Below are positions 37,622-47,089 of a DNA stretch of 64,000 nt, piece by piece. The notes below the pieces were generated by a model that saw nothing but the letters and a program-made list of their open reading frames with translations, did not search any database and was not told the origin of the DNA. How positions within the stretch are numbered: the first letter of the stretch is position 1; the number at the start of each line of letters is the position of its first letter. Source of the DNA: Bacteroides sp. (GTDB lineage: Bacteria; Bacteroidota; Bacteroidia; Bacteroidales; Bacteroidaceae); the NCBI GenBank assembly GCA_017471925.1, contig JAFURM010000059.1:18178-82177 (forward strand), read 5' to 3'. The translations under genes and the position numbers were made by a program.

Positions 37622-39259
37622 TCACTCCGTCACGGCCTTGAATACCGGGCGTGGCACCTGGGCTTCCGACTCGTAGCCATACCAATAGCCGCTTGTCTCC
37701 GTCTCTCCGGTGGGGAGGAAGCAGAGGCGCAGGCTCCCCTTATACTCGCCTTGCAACACCCTCCAATGCTCGGGTGGCTGCAGGTGACGGGTGCGTACCC
37801 GCTCGGCAGGCCGCTTCTTCAGCGACATGCCGGCCTCTATCCAGGCTGTGGAGGCGGCGGTGAGAAAGTCGGTATGGTACATCCGGCAATAGTCGTAGAG
37901 CAGTAGCCCACGTTTCTCCAGACTCATGGGCTGGTCAATGAGGTTGTCGTCGGTGAGGTGCTTCAGGAAGGCCATGAGGAATCCTTGGTCATGAGCCATC
38001 AGCGAGCGGGTGAGAGATTGCCAGGCCGGGGTGTTGTAGAAGGCATCGAGCAGGCGGGAGAGACGTCGGGCCGTCTGCAGTTCTTCGCTACTTATTTCAC
38101 GGGTCTGCAACACCTCGTAAGGGGGTAGAGACGAATGGGTGATGCCCCACTCTTCGGCCCTGCGGCGCATCTCGGTGCCGGGCAGCAGCTTCAGCGACTC
38201 CAGCTGAATTTCCCCGGCCTGATAGGTGGCCAGGGTGTGGATGTCCTCCACCAACTCCTTCAGGCTGTAGAGCGGCAGGCCGGCGATGAGGTCGGCATGC
38301 GTCTCCATATTGTCCAACGAGCAGAGGAAACGCAACCCCTCCAATGCCTCCTCCAACCGTCCGGCCCTATGGCTTTGGACAAGCACCTCTTGGCGCAGGC
38401 TTTGTATGCCGGCTTCCAGGTGCAGCAGCCCCTTGGGCATCTGTCGGAGCAATGCTTTCAGTTCGTTGGTGAGCAGTGCCGGGTGTATCTCCAAGTGGAA
38501 ACGCATATCGGGGAAGGATGTGAACAACTCCAACAACTCCCTGGCCCGTCGTGGGTTATAGTTGAACGTGCGATCCAGCAGGCGCACATCCCTGATGCCG
38601 TGGCTGTGGATGGCGAGCAGGCGTTGGCGGATGGCCTCTACGGGGAGTGAACGGACGGGCTTCTCTCCACCGCTTACGCAGAAGGCGCAGGTGTTGAAGC
38701 ATCCTCGGGTGGTCTCCAACTGTACGAAAGGCTTCTCCCAGTTGAAGAAGCGGCTCGTCTCCGGAGGCATCAGGGAGGAAAAGTCGGCCACGCGTGCCGT
38801 GCCGTTGTCCCGATAACGGCCCTCATGGTCAATGTAGCACAGCCCCTTGACCTCTCCCCAACTTTCCTGTTGCCGGTAGCGTGCGAGCCAGCGGGGAAAC
38901 TCCTCCTCACCCTCTCCTCTGAACACACAGCTCACCAGGGGATGGCTGCGCAGGAAGGACTCATTGTCACCCAGAAACTCCGGCCCGCCCAGGATGAGGC
39001 AAACCTGTGGCAACAATGCCTTGACACGGCTGCAGACGTGCATCAGGGCTTCGTGGTTGAAGAGCCAGACAGTGGCGGCCAGGATGTCGGGCCGGTGGCG
39101 GTATATGGCATCGGCTATCGTGCCGGGCGGCTCATTGATGGTGGCCGACACCACTGCCCATTCTATGGCATCGTCTGCCGCCATCTGGGCATGCAGGGCG
39201 GGAAGTGCCAGGGAGGAGTGGGCGTAGGAACTGTTGAGGTCTATCCAGAGTATTTTCAT
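37622..39259 (-). CDS. radical SAM protein with B12-binding-like and DUF4080 domains
   Basis: The protein is 545 residues from the ATG at 39257-39259. The N-terminal 150 residues form a cobalamin-binding-like Rossmann domain (ILWIDLNSSYAHSSLALP, ILAATVWLFNHEAL, LILGGPEFLG). The radical SAM core has TTRGCFNTCAFCVSGG (CxxxCxxC), and the C-terminal region matches DUF4080. The histidine of the canonical B12 motif is not obvious, so cobalamin binding is uncertain. Related genes are widespread and uncharacterised; they may modify a lipid or small molecule. It is divergent from the sulfate operon, 250 bp away. Confidence 0.88.
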   Translation of the reverse strand: MKILWIDLNSSYAHSSLALPALHAQMAADDAIEWAVVSATINEPPGTIADAIYRHRPDILAATVWLFNHEALMHVCSRVKALLPQVCLILGGPEFLGDNESFLRSHPLVSCVFRGEGEEEFPRWLARYRQQESWGEVKGLCYIDHEGRYRDNGTARVADFSSLMPPETSRFFNWEKPFVQLETTRGCFNTCAFCVSGGEKPVRSLPVEAIRQRLLAIHSHGIRDVRLLDRTFNYNPRRARELLELFTSFPDMRFHLEIHPALLTNELKALLRQMPKGLLHLEAGIQSLRQEVLVQSHRAGRLEEALEGLRFLCSLDNMETHADLIAGLPLYSLKELVEDIHTLATYQAGEIQLESLKLLPGTEMRRRAEEWGITHSSLPPYEVLQTREISSEELQTARRLSRLLDAFYNTPAWQSLTRSLMAHDQGFLMAFLKHLTDDNLIDQPMSLEKRGLLLYDYCRMYHTDFLTAASTAWIEAGMSLKKRPAERVRTRHLQPPEHWRVLQGEYKGSLRLCFLPTGETETSGYWYGYESEAQVPRPVFKAVTE

Positions 39260-39403
39260 CTTCGTCTTGCTTGGGGAAGCAACTGTAGCGATGCTTCGGG
39301 CGAGCAAAGATAAGTGTTTTCTTCCGATTTCCTGTCCTATTCTCCACGCGAACTGTTTACAAACCCTTTGTCGGCTTAAAAGAAGTTATAAAACGTCTGC
39401 ACG

Positions 39404-39437
39404 AAAACTATTCGACCGCGAATAGTTTTTAATTTTG
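39404..39437 (+). promoter_or_regulatory. palindromic operator and -7 box of the sulfate-activation operon
   Basis: AAAACTATTCG (39404-39414) and CGAATAGTTTT (39419-39429) form a perfect 11-bp inverted repeat with a 4-bp centre. It abuts the -7 box TAATTTTG (39430-39437). The palindrome occupies the -33 region, where no TTTG is present. A factor bound there would contact RNA polymerase directly, either as activator or repressor. Confidence 0.65.
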
Positions 39438-39509
39438 TGCAACACATTGAACGCCTCTCCCGGATTCTTGTTTGACCTTCCAGGGACGGCGTTGAAAACT
39501 GACTATTGA

Positions 39510-40358
39510 ATGAAACAACTGTTTTTATTGGAGGCCATTGACGCCGCTTTGCTGGCCGGCGAGCGGATTGCAACTGTCTATAATGACCCTTCAGCCGATT
39601 TTTGCGTGGAGAAGAAAGCCGATGATTCTCCGCTGACCATTGCCGACAAGCAGGCCCATGAGGCGATTGCGGGCATCTTGCGGCACACTCCTTTCCCCAT
39701 CCTGAGCGAGGAGGGGAGCGAGGTTCCCTATGCCGAGCGTAGCCGGTGGCAAACGCTTTGGGTGGTTGACCCGCTGGACGGCACCAAGGAGTTCATCAAG
39801 CGTAACGGCGAGTTCACGGTGAACATCGCTTTGGTGCGGCATGGCGTGCCTTGCCTTGGTGTTATTTACTGGCCGGTTGGGAAAAAACTTTTCTTAGGTT
39901 GGGAAGAATTTGGTGCCTGCCTAATAGAGGGAATTACCTCTCGCGAGGGACGCACTTTGGATGAACTGCTGGCCGGTGCCATTCGTCTGCCCCTGCCCCG
40001 AAAGCGGGAGCATGCTGTGGCGGTGGCTTCGCGTTCTCACCTCTCGCCCGAGGCGGAGCAATACATAGAGCAACTCAGGCAACGCTATGGCAGCGTGGAG
40101 CTGCAGTCGGCCGGCAGTTCCCTCAAAATATGTAAGGTGGCCTCCGGTGAGGCGGATGTCTATCCCCGCTTTGCTCCCACCATGGAGTGGGACACGGCCG
40201 CCGGACATGCCATTGCGCGTGCTGCCGGCTGTGAAATCTATCAGGCAGGCACGCACATCCCCTTGACCTACAATAAGGCTGACCTCCACAATCCTTTCTT
40301 CATCGTGGAGGCGCGAAGTGAATCACCCTCAGACACTTCCCACCGCCATGACCTTTGA
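39510..40358 (+). CDS. cysQ: 3'(2'),5'-bisphosphate nucleotidase (PAP phosphatase)
   Basis: The 282-residue protein belongs to the inositol monophosphatase-like family. It has SPLTIADKQAHEAI, the metal motif SEEG, WVVDPLDGTKEFIKRNGEFT (the D-x-D-G-T metal site), and EWDTAAGHAIARAAGC. It dephosphorylates PAP, the toxic by-product left after sulfotransferases use PAPS, to AMP. It is the first gene of the operon, 73 bp after the palindromic promoter, and it overlaps the permease gene by 11 bp. Its place in a sulfotransferase operon fits PAP recycling very well. Confidence 0.95.
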   Translation: MKQLFLLEAIDAALLAGERIATVYNDPSADFCVEKKADDSPLTIADKQAHEAIAGILRHTPFPILSEEGSEVPYAERSRWQTLWVVDPLDGTKEFIKRNGEFTVNIALVRHGVPCLGVIYWPVGKKLFLGWEEFGACLIEGITSREGRTLDELLAGAIRLPLPRKREHAVAVASRSHLSPEAEQYIEQLRQRYGSVELQSAGSSLKICKVASGEADVYPRFAPTMEWDTAAGHAIARAAGCEIYQAGTHIPLTYNKADLHNPFFIVEARSESPSDTSHRHDL

Positions 40359-41901
40359 GATTGTCTTCGTACTGCTGGCCCTGCTGGGCATGGTGGCGGC
40401 ACTCATCATGGACAAGATGAGGCCGGGCATGATACTTTTCACGGTGGTGGTGCTCTTCCTCTGTGCAGGCATCCTCTCGCCCAAGGAGGCACTGGAGGGA
40501 TTCTGCAACAAGGGAATGATAACGGTGGCCCTGCTTTTCCTGGTGAGCGAAGGCATCCGTCAGTCGGGTGCTTTGGAGACACTCATCAAGAAACTGCTTC
40601 CGCAAGGCCGTTGTACGGTCTTCAAGGCCCAACTGCGCCTGTTGCCTGCCATCTCTTTTGTCTCTGCCTTTCTGAACAATACACCGGTGGTGGTGATATT
40701 TGCCCCCATCATCAAGCGTTGGGCCGAGTCGGTCAAGCTGTCACCCACCAAGTTTCTTATTCCCCTTTCCTATGCCACTATCCTGGGCGGCATCTGCACG
40801 CTGATAGGAACCTCTACCAACCTGGTGGTACATGGCATGATTCTGGAAGCCGGCTACGAAGGCTTCAGTATGTTCGAGCTGGGCAAGGTGGGCGTTGTCA
40901 TTGCCGTGGCCGGTGTGCTCTATCTGCTGCTTTTCTCTTCTCGCCTTTTGCCCGACCGCAGGCAAGGTGGGGCTGCTGTCGGTGAAAATGCCGACGACGA
41001 AGAGGGATGGCATCGGGTAGAGGTGGTGCTGGCCTCCCGTTTCCCAGGCATTAACAAGCGGTTGGGTGAGTTCGACTTCAAACGCCACTATGGTGCCGAG
41101 GTGAAGGAACTGAAGCGGGGCGGACAGCGTATCGTGCAGGGCATGGAGGAGGAGGTGCTGCGCGAAGGCGACACCCTGGTCATCCTGGCCGATGACACCT
41201 TCATGCAGGCCTGGGGTGAGTCTTCGGGCTTCATGTTGCTGGCCAACGGCAAGGATGCCGTGCCGGCTTTGGGACGACGCAAACGCTGGCTGGCCTTGAT
41301 ACTGCTCGTGCTGATGATTGCCGGTGCCACGGTGGGCGAACTGCCCGTGGTGCAGCAGGCCTTGCCGGGCATCAAGCTGGACATGTTCTTCTTCGTTTCG
41401 GTGACCACCGTCATCATGGCGTGGACAAAGATTTTCCCACCGCGAAAATACACCAAATACATCTCTTGGGACATTCTCATTACCATCGCCTGTGCCTTTG
41501 CCATCAGTAAGGCCATGGTCAATTCGGGGGTGGCCGATGCCGTGGCGGCCTGCATCATCGACATGAGCCATCACTATGGCCCGCAGGTGTTGCTGGCGGC
41601 ACTGTTCATCATCACCAATCTCTTTACGGAACTGATAACCAACAATGCGGCAGCGGCCTTGGCCTTTCCGCTGGCCTTGTCCATCTCTTCCCAGATGGGG
41701 GTGAACCCCATGCCCTTCTTTGTGGTTATCTGCATGGCGGCTTCGGCCAGCTTCTCTACGCCCATCGGATATCAGACAAACCTCATCGTGCAGGGCATCG
41801 GCAACTATAAGTTTACCGATTTCGTGCGCATCGGGTTGCCGCTGAATCTCATCACTTTCCTGATTTCGGTCTTCCTGATACCGCTGATTTGGGAGTTTTG
41901 A
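40348..41901 (+). CDS. SLC13/DASS family permease, probable sulfate importer
   Basis: The protein is 517 residues from the ATG at 40348. A GTG at 40318 is less likely. It has about 11-12 membrane segments and a DASS signature near LIGTSTNLVVHGM. A second half repeats the pattern (ELITNNAAAALAFPLALS, GYQTNLIVQG). A soluble insert of about 75 residues (residues 210-285, RFPGINKRLGEF to EVLREGDTLVILADD) resembles a TrkA-C domain, as in many bacterial sulfate transporters. It probably imports sulfate. The operon position between CysQ and CysC supports this. It overlaps cysQ by 11 bp. Confidence 0.88.
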   Translation: MTFEIVFVLLALLGMVAALIMDKMRPGMILFTVVVLFLCAGILSPKEALEGFCNKGMITVALLFLVSEGIRQSGALETLIKKLLPQGRCTVFKAQLRLLPAISFVSAFLNNTPVVVIFAPIIKRWAESVKLSPTKFLIPLSYATILGGICTLIGTSTNLVVHGMILEAGYEGFSMFELGKVGVVIAVAGVLYLLLFSSRLLPDRRQGGAAVGENADDEEGWHRVEVVLASRFPGINKRLGEFDFKRHYGAEVKELKRGGQRIVQGMEEEVLREGDTLVILADDTFMQAWGESSGFMLLANGKDAVPALGRRKRWLALILLVLMIAGATVGELPVVQQALPGIKLDMFFFVSVTTVIMAWTKIFPPRKYTKYISWDILITIACAFAISKAMVNSGVADAVAACIIDMSHHYGPQVLLAALFIITNLFTELITNNAAAALAFPLALSISSQMGVNPMPFFVVICMAASASFSTPIGYQTNLIVQGIGNYKFTDFVRIGLPLNLITFLISVFLIPLIWEF

Positions 41902-41929
41902 TAGTTGATAATTGATAATTGATAGTTGT
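41893..41929. repeat. AT-rich short tandem repeat before cysC
   Basis: GATAATT and GATAGTT units occur in tandem between the permease stop and the cysC ATG. They resemble 16104-16146, in the opposite orientation relative to the following gene. The tract starts within the last codons of the permease gene. Confidence 0.6.
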
Positions 41930-42532
41930 ATGAATCATATTTACCCGATATTTGAGCGGATGCTTCCGCGAGAGGAGAAAGAGGAACTCTTGGGACAAAG
42001 AGGTCTCATGGTGTGGTTTACCGGCTTGAGTGGCTCGGGCAAGAGCACGATTGCCATAGCATTGGAGCGTGAGTTGCATCGGCGGGGCATCCTGTGCCGC
42101 ATCCTGGACGGTGACAACATACGCACCGGCATCAACAGTAACCTTGGCTTCACGGCAGAGGACAGGGTGGAGAACATCAGGCGTATTGCCGAGGTGGCCA
42201 AGCTCTTTGTAGATACGGGCATTGTCACCATTGCCGCTTTCATCAGCCCCGGCAGAGAGATTCGTGAAATGGCAGCCGACATCATCGGACGCAAGGATTT
42301 CCTGGAAATCTATGTCAGCACCCCCTTGGAGGAGTGTGAACGGCGCGATGTCAAGGGACTGTATGCCAAGGCCCGCCGTGGCGAAATCCAGCACTTCACC
42401 GGCATATCGGCCCCCTTTGAGGCTCCCGCCTCGCCGGCCCTTGCCATAGACACTTCGGTCACGTCGTTGGAGGAGTCGGTGGAGAGCCTGCTGCAACTTG
42501 TATTACCGCATATTCAGAAAAAACAGAGATAG
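41930..42532 (+). CDS. cysC: adenylylsulfate kinase
   Basis: The protein is 200 residues from the ATG at 41930. It has the P-loop GLSGSGKST at residues 32-40, [28 protein letters not shown] and the lid segment [18 protein letters not shown]. It phosphorylates adenosine 5'-phosphosulfate to PAPS with ATP. It is a stand-alone CysC, not fused to CysN as in many other bacteria. It lies 28 bp after the permease and 5 bp before cysD. Its presence next to a sulfotransferase indicates that PAPS is the intended end product. Confidence 0.97.
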   Translation: MNHIYPIFERMLPREEKEELLGQRGLMVWFTGLSGSGKSTIAIALERELHRRGILCRILDGDNIRTGINSNLGFTAEDRVENIRRIAEVAKLFVDTGIVTIAAFISPGREIREMAADIIGRKDFLEIYVSTPLEECERRDVKGLYAKARRGEIQHFTGISAPFEAPASPALAIDTSVTSLEESVESLLQLVLPHIQKKQR

Positions 42533-42537
42533 ACAAT

Positions 42538-43449
42538 ATGGAAGAGACATACCGATTGAGCCACCTGAAGGAGCTGGAGGCAGAATCCATCCACATCATC
42601 CGCGAGGTGGCGGCAGAGTTTGAAAACCCCGTGATGCTCTACAGCATCGGAAAGGATTCTTCGGTCATGGTGCGCCTGGCCGAGAAGGCTTTCTATCCCG
42701 GCAAGGTGCCTTTCCCCTTGATGCACATTGACTCCAAGTGGAAGTTTCGCGAGATGATTGAGTTTCGCGACACCTATGCCCGTCAGCACGGATGGAACCT
42801 CATCGTGGAGAGCAACGAAGAGGCTTTCCGGGCAGGTGTAGGCCCCTTCACGCATGGCAGCAAGGTGCACACCGACCTGATGAAGACCCAGGCTCTGCTG
42901 CAGGCCTTGGACAAGTATAAGTTTGATGCCGCCTTTGGCGGTGCCCGTCGTGACGAGGAGAAGTCACGTGCCAAGGAGCGCATCTTCTCCTTCCGCGACC
43001 GCTTCCACCAGTGGGACCCCAAGAACCAGCGCCCCGAACTGTGGGACATCTACAATGCCCGCGTGCGCAAGGGAGAGAGCATCCGCGTCTTCCCCCTGAG
43101 CAACTGGACAGAGCTGGACATCTGGCAGTACATCCGCCTGGAGAACATCCCCATCGTGCCCCTCTATTATGCCAAGGAACGGCCGGTGGTGGAGTTGGAC
43201 GGCAACCTCATCATGGCCGACGACGAGCGTTTGCCCCGGGAGTATCGCGACCGTGTGGAGATGCGCATGGTGCGCTTCCGCACGTTGGGCTGCTGGCCGC
43301 TGACGGGTGCCGTGGAGAGCAGTGCCGACACGATAGAGAAAATCGTGGAGGAAATGATGACCACCACCAAGAGCGAGCGTACCACCCGTGTCATTGACTT
43401 CGACCAGGAGGCCAGTATGGAGCAGAAGAAGAGGGAAGGCTATTTTTAG
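42538..43449 (+). CDS. cysD: sulfate adenylyltransferase subunit 2
   Basis: The 303-residue protein is a PP-loop ATP pyrophosphatase with [19 protein letters not shown] near the N-terminus. It has [42 protein letters not shown] and the C-terminal [20 protein letters not shown]. With CysN it makes adenosine 5'-phosphosulfate from sulfate and ATP in the cytosol. It is 5 bp after cysC and 11 bp before cysN. Length and motifs match E. coli CysD. Confidence 0.98.
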   Translation: MEETYRLSHLKELEAESIHIIREVAAEFENPVMLYSIGKDSSVMVRLAEKAFYPGKVPFPLMHIDSKWKFREMIEFRDTYARQHGWNLIVESNEEAFRAGVGPFTHGSKVHTDLMKTQALLQALDKYKFDAAFGGARRDEEKSRAKERIFSFRDRFHQWDPKNQRPELWDIYNARVRKGESIRVFPLSNWTELDIWQYIRLENIPIVPLYYAKERPVVELDGNLIMADDERLPREYRDRVEMRMVRFRTLGCWPLTGAVESSADTIEKIVEEMMTTTKSERTTRVIDFDQEASMEQKKREGYF

Positions 43450-43460
43450 AAGAAGATATT

Positions 43461-44927
43461 ATGGACAATTCATTGGATATAAAAGGGTTCCTGGATAGGG
43501 ACGAACAGAAAGACCTGCTGCGCTTCCTGACGGCAGGCTCGGTGGACGACGGAAAGTCCACCCTGATAGGGCGTCTGCTTTTCGACAGCAAGAAGTTGTA
43601 TGAAGACCAGTTGGATGCCTTGGAGCGTGACAGCAAGCGTGTGGGCAATGCCGGTGAACACATCGACTATGCCTTGCTGCTGGACGGGCTGAAGGCCGAG
43701 CGTGAACAGGGCATCACGATAGACGTGGCCTACCGCTACTTCTCCACCAACAACCGCAAGTTCATCATTGCCGATACACCGGGACATGAGCAATACACGC
43801 GCAACATGATTACCGGAGGCTCTACGGCCAACCTGGCCATCATCCTGGTAGATGCCCGCACGGGTGTCATCACGCAGACGCGGCGCCACAGCTTCCTCGT
43901 CTCCCTGCTGGGCATCAGGCACGTGGTGCTGGCTGTGAACAAGATGGACCTGGTGGACTTTTCGGAAGCCCGCTTCCGTGAGATAGCCGATACCTACACC
44001 CGCTTCGTGGCTCCCTTAGGCATCCCCGACGTGACCTGCATTCCCCTGTCGGCACTGGATGGAGACAATGTGGTGACAACCTCCCCGCGCACGCCGTGGT
44101 ATGACGGCCCTTCGCTGCTGGACTTCCTGGAGACGGTGCAGATAGAAAACGACCACAACCTGAATGACTTCCGCTTCCCGGTGCAGTATGTGCTGCGCCC
44201 CCACCTGAATTTCCGCGGATTCAGCGGCAAGGTGGCTTCGGGCGTTGTCCGTCAGGGCGATGAGGTGATGGCGTTGCCCTCGGGCAAGCGGTCGCGCGTG
44301 AAGCGCATCGTCACCTACGACGGCGACCTGCCCTATGCCTTCCCGCCCCAGTCGGTCACCCTTACGCTGGAGGACGAGATAGACGTGTCGCGCGGCGAGA
44401 TGCTGGTACACCCCGACAACCTTCCGCTCACCTCCCGCCATATCGAGGCCATGCTCGTGTGGATGGACGAGGAGCCGATGGACATGGGCAAGTCGTTCTT
44501 CATCAAGCAGACCACCAACCTGAGCCGCATGCACATAGATGACATTATATATAAGGTGGACGTCAACACCATGGAGCACCTGAGCGTGGAAAACGGCTCG
44601 TTGAAGCCCGAAAAACTCCCCCTGACGCTCAACCAGATAGCCCGTGTGCAGCTCACCACCTCCAAGGAACTCTTCTTCGACCCCTATGCCTGCAACAAGG
44701 CCACGGGCGCCTTCATCCTGATAGACCCCATCAGCAACAACACCTGTGCCGTGGGCATGATTATGGACAAGGTGGAGGAGAAAGACCTGCATCATGCCGA
44801 GGAGTTGCCCGTGCTCAACCTGCCCCGCCTGGGCATTGCCCCCGAACACTATGCCGCCGTCCATGCCGCCGTAAAGGAGTTGGCTCGACAGGGCGTCAGC
44901 GTCAGGGTGGTGACCAATGCTGATTAG
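43461..44927 (+). CDS. cysN: sulfate adenylyltransferase subunit 1 (GTPase)
   Basis: The 488-residue protein is an EF-Tu-like GTPase. It has the P-loop [15 protein letters not shown] near residues 25-39, [19 protein letters not shown] and NKMDLVD. Two beta-barrel domains follow. It couples GTP hydrolysis to APS formation by CysD. The C-terminus ends without an APS kinase domain, in agreement with the separate cysC. It is in the middle of the operon, 11 bp after cysD. The sulfotransferase ATG chosen here is 57 bp downstream; an alternative ATG is only 6 bp after this stop. Confidence 0.98.
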   Translation: MDNSLDIKGFLDRDEQKDLLRFLTAGSVDDGKSTLIGRLLFDSKKLYEDQLDALERDSKRVGNAGEHIDYALLLDGLKAEREQGITIDVAYRYFSTNNRKFIIADTPGHEQYTRNMITGGSTANLAIILVDARTGVITQTRRHSFLVSLLGIRHVVLAVNKMDLVDFSEARFREIADTYTRFVAPLGIPDVTCIPLSALDGDNVVTTSPRTPWYDGPSLLDFLETVQIENDHNLNDFRFPVQYVLRPHLNFRGFSGKVASGVVRQGDEVMALPSGKRSRVKRIVTYDGDLPYAFPPQSVTLTLEDEIDVSRGEMLVHPDNLPLTSRHIEAMLVWMDEEPMDMGKSFFIKQTTNLSRMHIDDIIYKVDVNTMEHLSVENGSLKPEKLPLTLNQIARVQLTTSKELFFDPYACNKATGAFILIDPISNNTCAVGMIMDKVEEKDLHHAEELPVLNLPRLGIAPEHYAAVHAAVKELARQGVSVRVVTNAD

Positions 44928-44984
44928 TGGCTGATGCCCCGCGATAGGATTCTCAGTTCTCAACGATTAATTCTTAAAACGAAA

Positions 44985-46082
44985 ATGGAGTTCAGTAAAC
45001 TTCCCATAAACACCTTGGTCGGTGCCGATTGGCAGACCTTCAAGGCCATCACTGCCGGACGCACGGTGGATGCCGGCTATAAAGGCAAGTACCGCCTCAC
45101 GAAGATGGTGTGCCGCCTGCTGTCGCTCTTTGTCGGCGAACAGGAGAGACGCTACAACAAGTTGTTGGCCGACCAACCCTTGGCGCACGACCCCGTATTC
45201 ATCCTGGGCCACTGGCGCAGCGGGACGACCTTCGTCCACAACGTGCTGTCGTGCGACAAGCACTTCGGCTACAACACCACCTACCAGACCGTCTTTCCCC
45301 ATCTCATGATGTGGGGACAGCCCTTCTTCAAGAAAAACATGAGCTGGCTGATGCCGGACAAACGCCCCACCGACAACATGGAGCTGGCCGTAGACCTGCC
45401 GCAGGAGGAGGAGTTCGCCCTGGGCAACATGATGCCCTACACCTACTACAACTTCTGGTTTCTGCCGCGCCACCAGCAGGAGTATGCCGAGAAATACCTG
45501 CTCTTCAATGACGTCACGCCCGAAGAACTGCGCGTCTTCGAAGAGACTTTCCGCAAGCTCATCAAGATTTCCCTGTGGAACACCCGCGGCACACAGTTCC
45601 TCAGCAAGAATCCGCCCCACACGGGCCGTGTGCGCCAGCTGGTCAGCATGTTTCCCAACGCCAAGTTCATCTACCTGATGAGAAACCCATACACCGTCTT
45701 CGAGAGCACACGCAGCTTCTTCACCAACACCATACAGCCCCTGAAGCTGCAGGACATCACCCCCGAAGAACTGGAGCGCAACATCCTCAGCATCTATGCC
45801 AAGCTCTATCACAAGTATGAGGCCGACAAGAGCTGCATCCCGGCCGGCAACCTGATAGAGGTGAAGTTCGAAGACTTTGAGGCCGATGCGATGGAGATGA
45901 CCCGCCGGATATACGAGACGCTGCAACTGCCCGGATTTGCCGAGGCCGAGGAGGCCATTGCCGCCTATGTGGGAGGAAAGAAGGGGTACAAGAAAAACAA
46001 GTACTCCTATGACGGGCGCACCGTGAAACTGGTGCAGGAACATTGGGACTTTGCCCTGAAGGATTGGAATTATGAACTTTAG
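44985..46082 (+). CDS. PAPS-dependent sulfotransferase
   Basis: The protein is 365 residues from the ATG at 44985. An ATG at 44934 would add 17 residues with little similarity. The 5'-phosphosulfate loop is GHWRSGTTFVHNVL (residues 75-88). A 3'-phosphate motif follows in IYLMRNPYTVFESTRSFF, and late basic residues appear in GGKKGYKKNKYSYDGR. It transfers sulfonate from PAPS to a hydroxyl acceptor. It has no signal peptide and is presumably cytosolic. The operon supplies sulfate, PAPS and PAP disposal. In B. thetaiotaomicron a sulfotransferase in such a context (BT_0416) sulfonates sterols, so a lipophilic acceptor is plausible (established example, then inference). Confidence 0.92.
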   Translation: MEFSKLPINTLVGADWQTFKAITAGRTVDAGYKGKYRLTKMVCRLLSLFVGEQERRYNKLLADQPLAHDPVFILGHWRSGTTFVHNVLSCDKHFGYNTTYQTVFPHLMMWGQPFFKKNMSWLMPDKRPTDNMELAVDLPQEEEFALGNMMPYTYYNFWFLPRHQQEYAEKYLLFNDVTPEELRVFEETFRKLIKISLWNTRGTQFLSKNPPHTGRVRQLVSMFPNAKFIYLMRNPYTVFESTRSFFTNTIQPLKLQDITPEELERNILSIYAKLYHKYEADKSCIPAGNLIEVKFEDFEADAMEMTRRIYETLQLPGFAEAEEAIAAYVGGKKGYKKNKYSYDGRTVKLVQEHWDFALKDWNYEL

Positions 46083-46085
46083 TGT

Positions 46086-47072
46086 ATGAAGAAGATGAAG
46101 AAAACGATAGTCGGCGGCCTGACGCTCGCGCTGTTGCAGGGGCTTCCTGCCGTGCAGGCTCAGGAGAGTAGCGCCGCAGGACGGGTGGACACCATCCCCT
46201 TCGGCCACATGGACGAGTGGGTGGATCGTCAGGTCAAGGAGTCGGGCATCATCGGCGGTGCCACCAAGCACGTCTACGCCATAGCCCCCACCTGCACGCT
46301 GACGCAGAATGAAGTCTACAAGAACATGGGCGGTTCGCCGTGGGGCTCGTCCAACGTCATGGCCCGCGTGGCCGGCATCACCAAGACCAATACCTCCGTC
46401 TTCCCCGAGAAGCGAGGCGACGGCTACTGTGCCCGCCTGGACACCCGCATGGAGAGCGTGAAGGTGTTTGGCCTGGTGGACATCACGGTGCTGGCTGCCG
46501 GCTCCATCTATCTGGGCGAGATGCACGAGCCTATCCGCGGCACCCGCAATCCGCAGAAGAACATCAACTCGGGCATCCCCTTCACTCTCAGGCCCACGGC
46601 CCTCTGCTTTGACTATAAGGTGAAGATGTCCGACCGCGAGAAGCGCATCCGTGCCACGGGCTTCAGCCGCATCACCGACGTGGAGGGCAAGGACTATCCG
46701 GCCGTCATCCTGCTGCTGCAGAAACGGTGGGAAGATGCCGACGGCAATCTCTATGCCAAGCGTGTGGGCACGATGGTGGTGCGCTATGACACCACCACCC
46801 CCGACTGGCAGAACAATGCCACCTATACTATCCTCTATGGCGACATCACCGGCCATCCCGACTACAAGGCCCACATGATGCGCCTGCAGGTGGAAGAACG
46901 CTATGCCGTGAACAGCAAGGGCGAAAGCGTGCCCATCAAGGAAGTGGCCTGGGGTAGTGCCGACGAAACACCTACCCACCTCATCCTGCAGATTACCTCC
47001 AGTCATGGCGGGGCCTACATCGGTTCGCCCGGCAATAGCTTCTGGATAGACAACGTGCGGCTGCTGTATTAG
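46086..47072 (+). CDS. secreted PCMD-like domain protein of the sulfotransferase operon
   Basis: The 328-residue protein has a signal peptide (MKKMKKTIVGGLTLALLQG to AVQAQ). A beta-rich domain follows, with SPWGSSNVMARVAGITKTNT, ITVLAAGSIYLGEM, FTLRPTALCFDYKVK and, at the end, SSHGGAYIGSPGNSFWIDNVRLLY. This pattern is that of the putative carbohydrate metabolism domain (PCMD, PF13201) of Bacteroidetes, which looks like a carbohydrate- or ligand-binding jelly roll. It starts 3 bp after the sulfotransferase stop, so it is in the same operon. An export partner, acceptor-binding protein or unrelated passenger are all possible. Confidence 0.75.
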   Translation: MKKMKKTIVGGLTLALLQGLPAVQAQESSAAGRVDTIPFGHMDEWVDRQVKESGIIGGATKHVYAIAPTCTLTQNEVYKNMGGSPWGSSNVMARVAGITKTNTSVFPEKRGDGYCARLDTRMESVKVFGLVDITVLAAGSIYLGEMHEPIRGTRNPQKNINSGIPFTLRPTALCFDYKVKMSDREKRIRATGFSRITDVEGKDYPAVILLLQKRWEDADGNLYAKRVGTMVVRYDTTTPDWQNNATYTILYGDITGHPDYKAHMMRLQVEERYAVNSKGESVPIKEVAWGSADETPTHLILQITSSHGGAYIGSPGNSFWIDNVRLLY

Positions 47073-47089
47073 CTTTACCCGCGAAATTT

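Noticed and set aside
43461-44927. CysN fused to APS kinase
   Set aside because: The protein ends after the third GTPase-family domain, and a separate complete cysC precedes cysD.
44967-47006. Open frame of 679 codons on the minus strand opposite the sulfotransferase and PCMD genes
   Set aside because: It has low-complexity composition and spans two well supported plus-strand genes and their junction; no domain seen.
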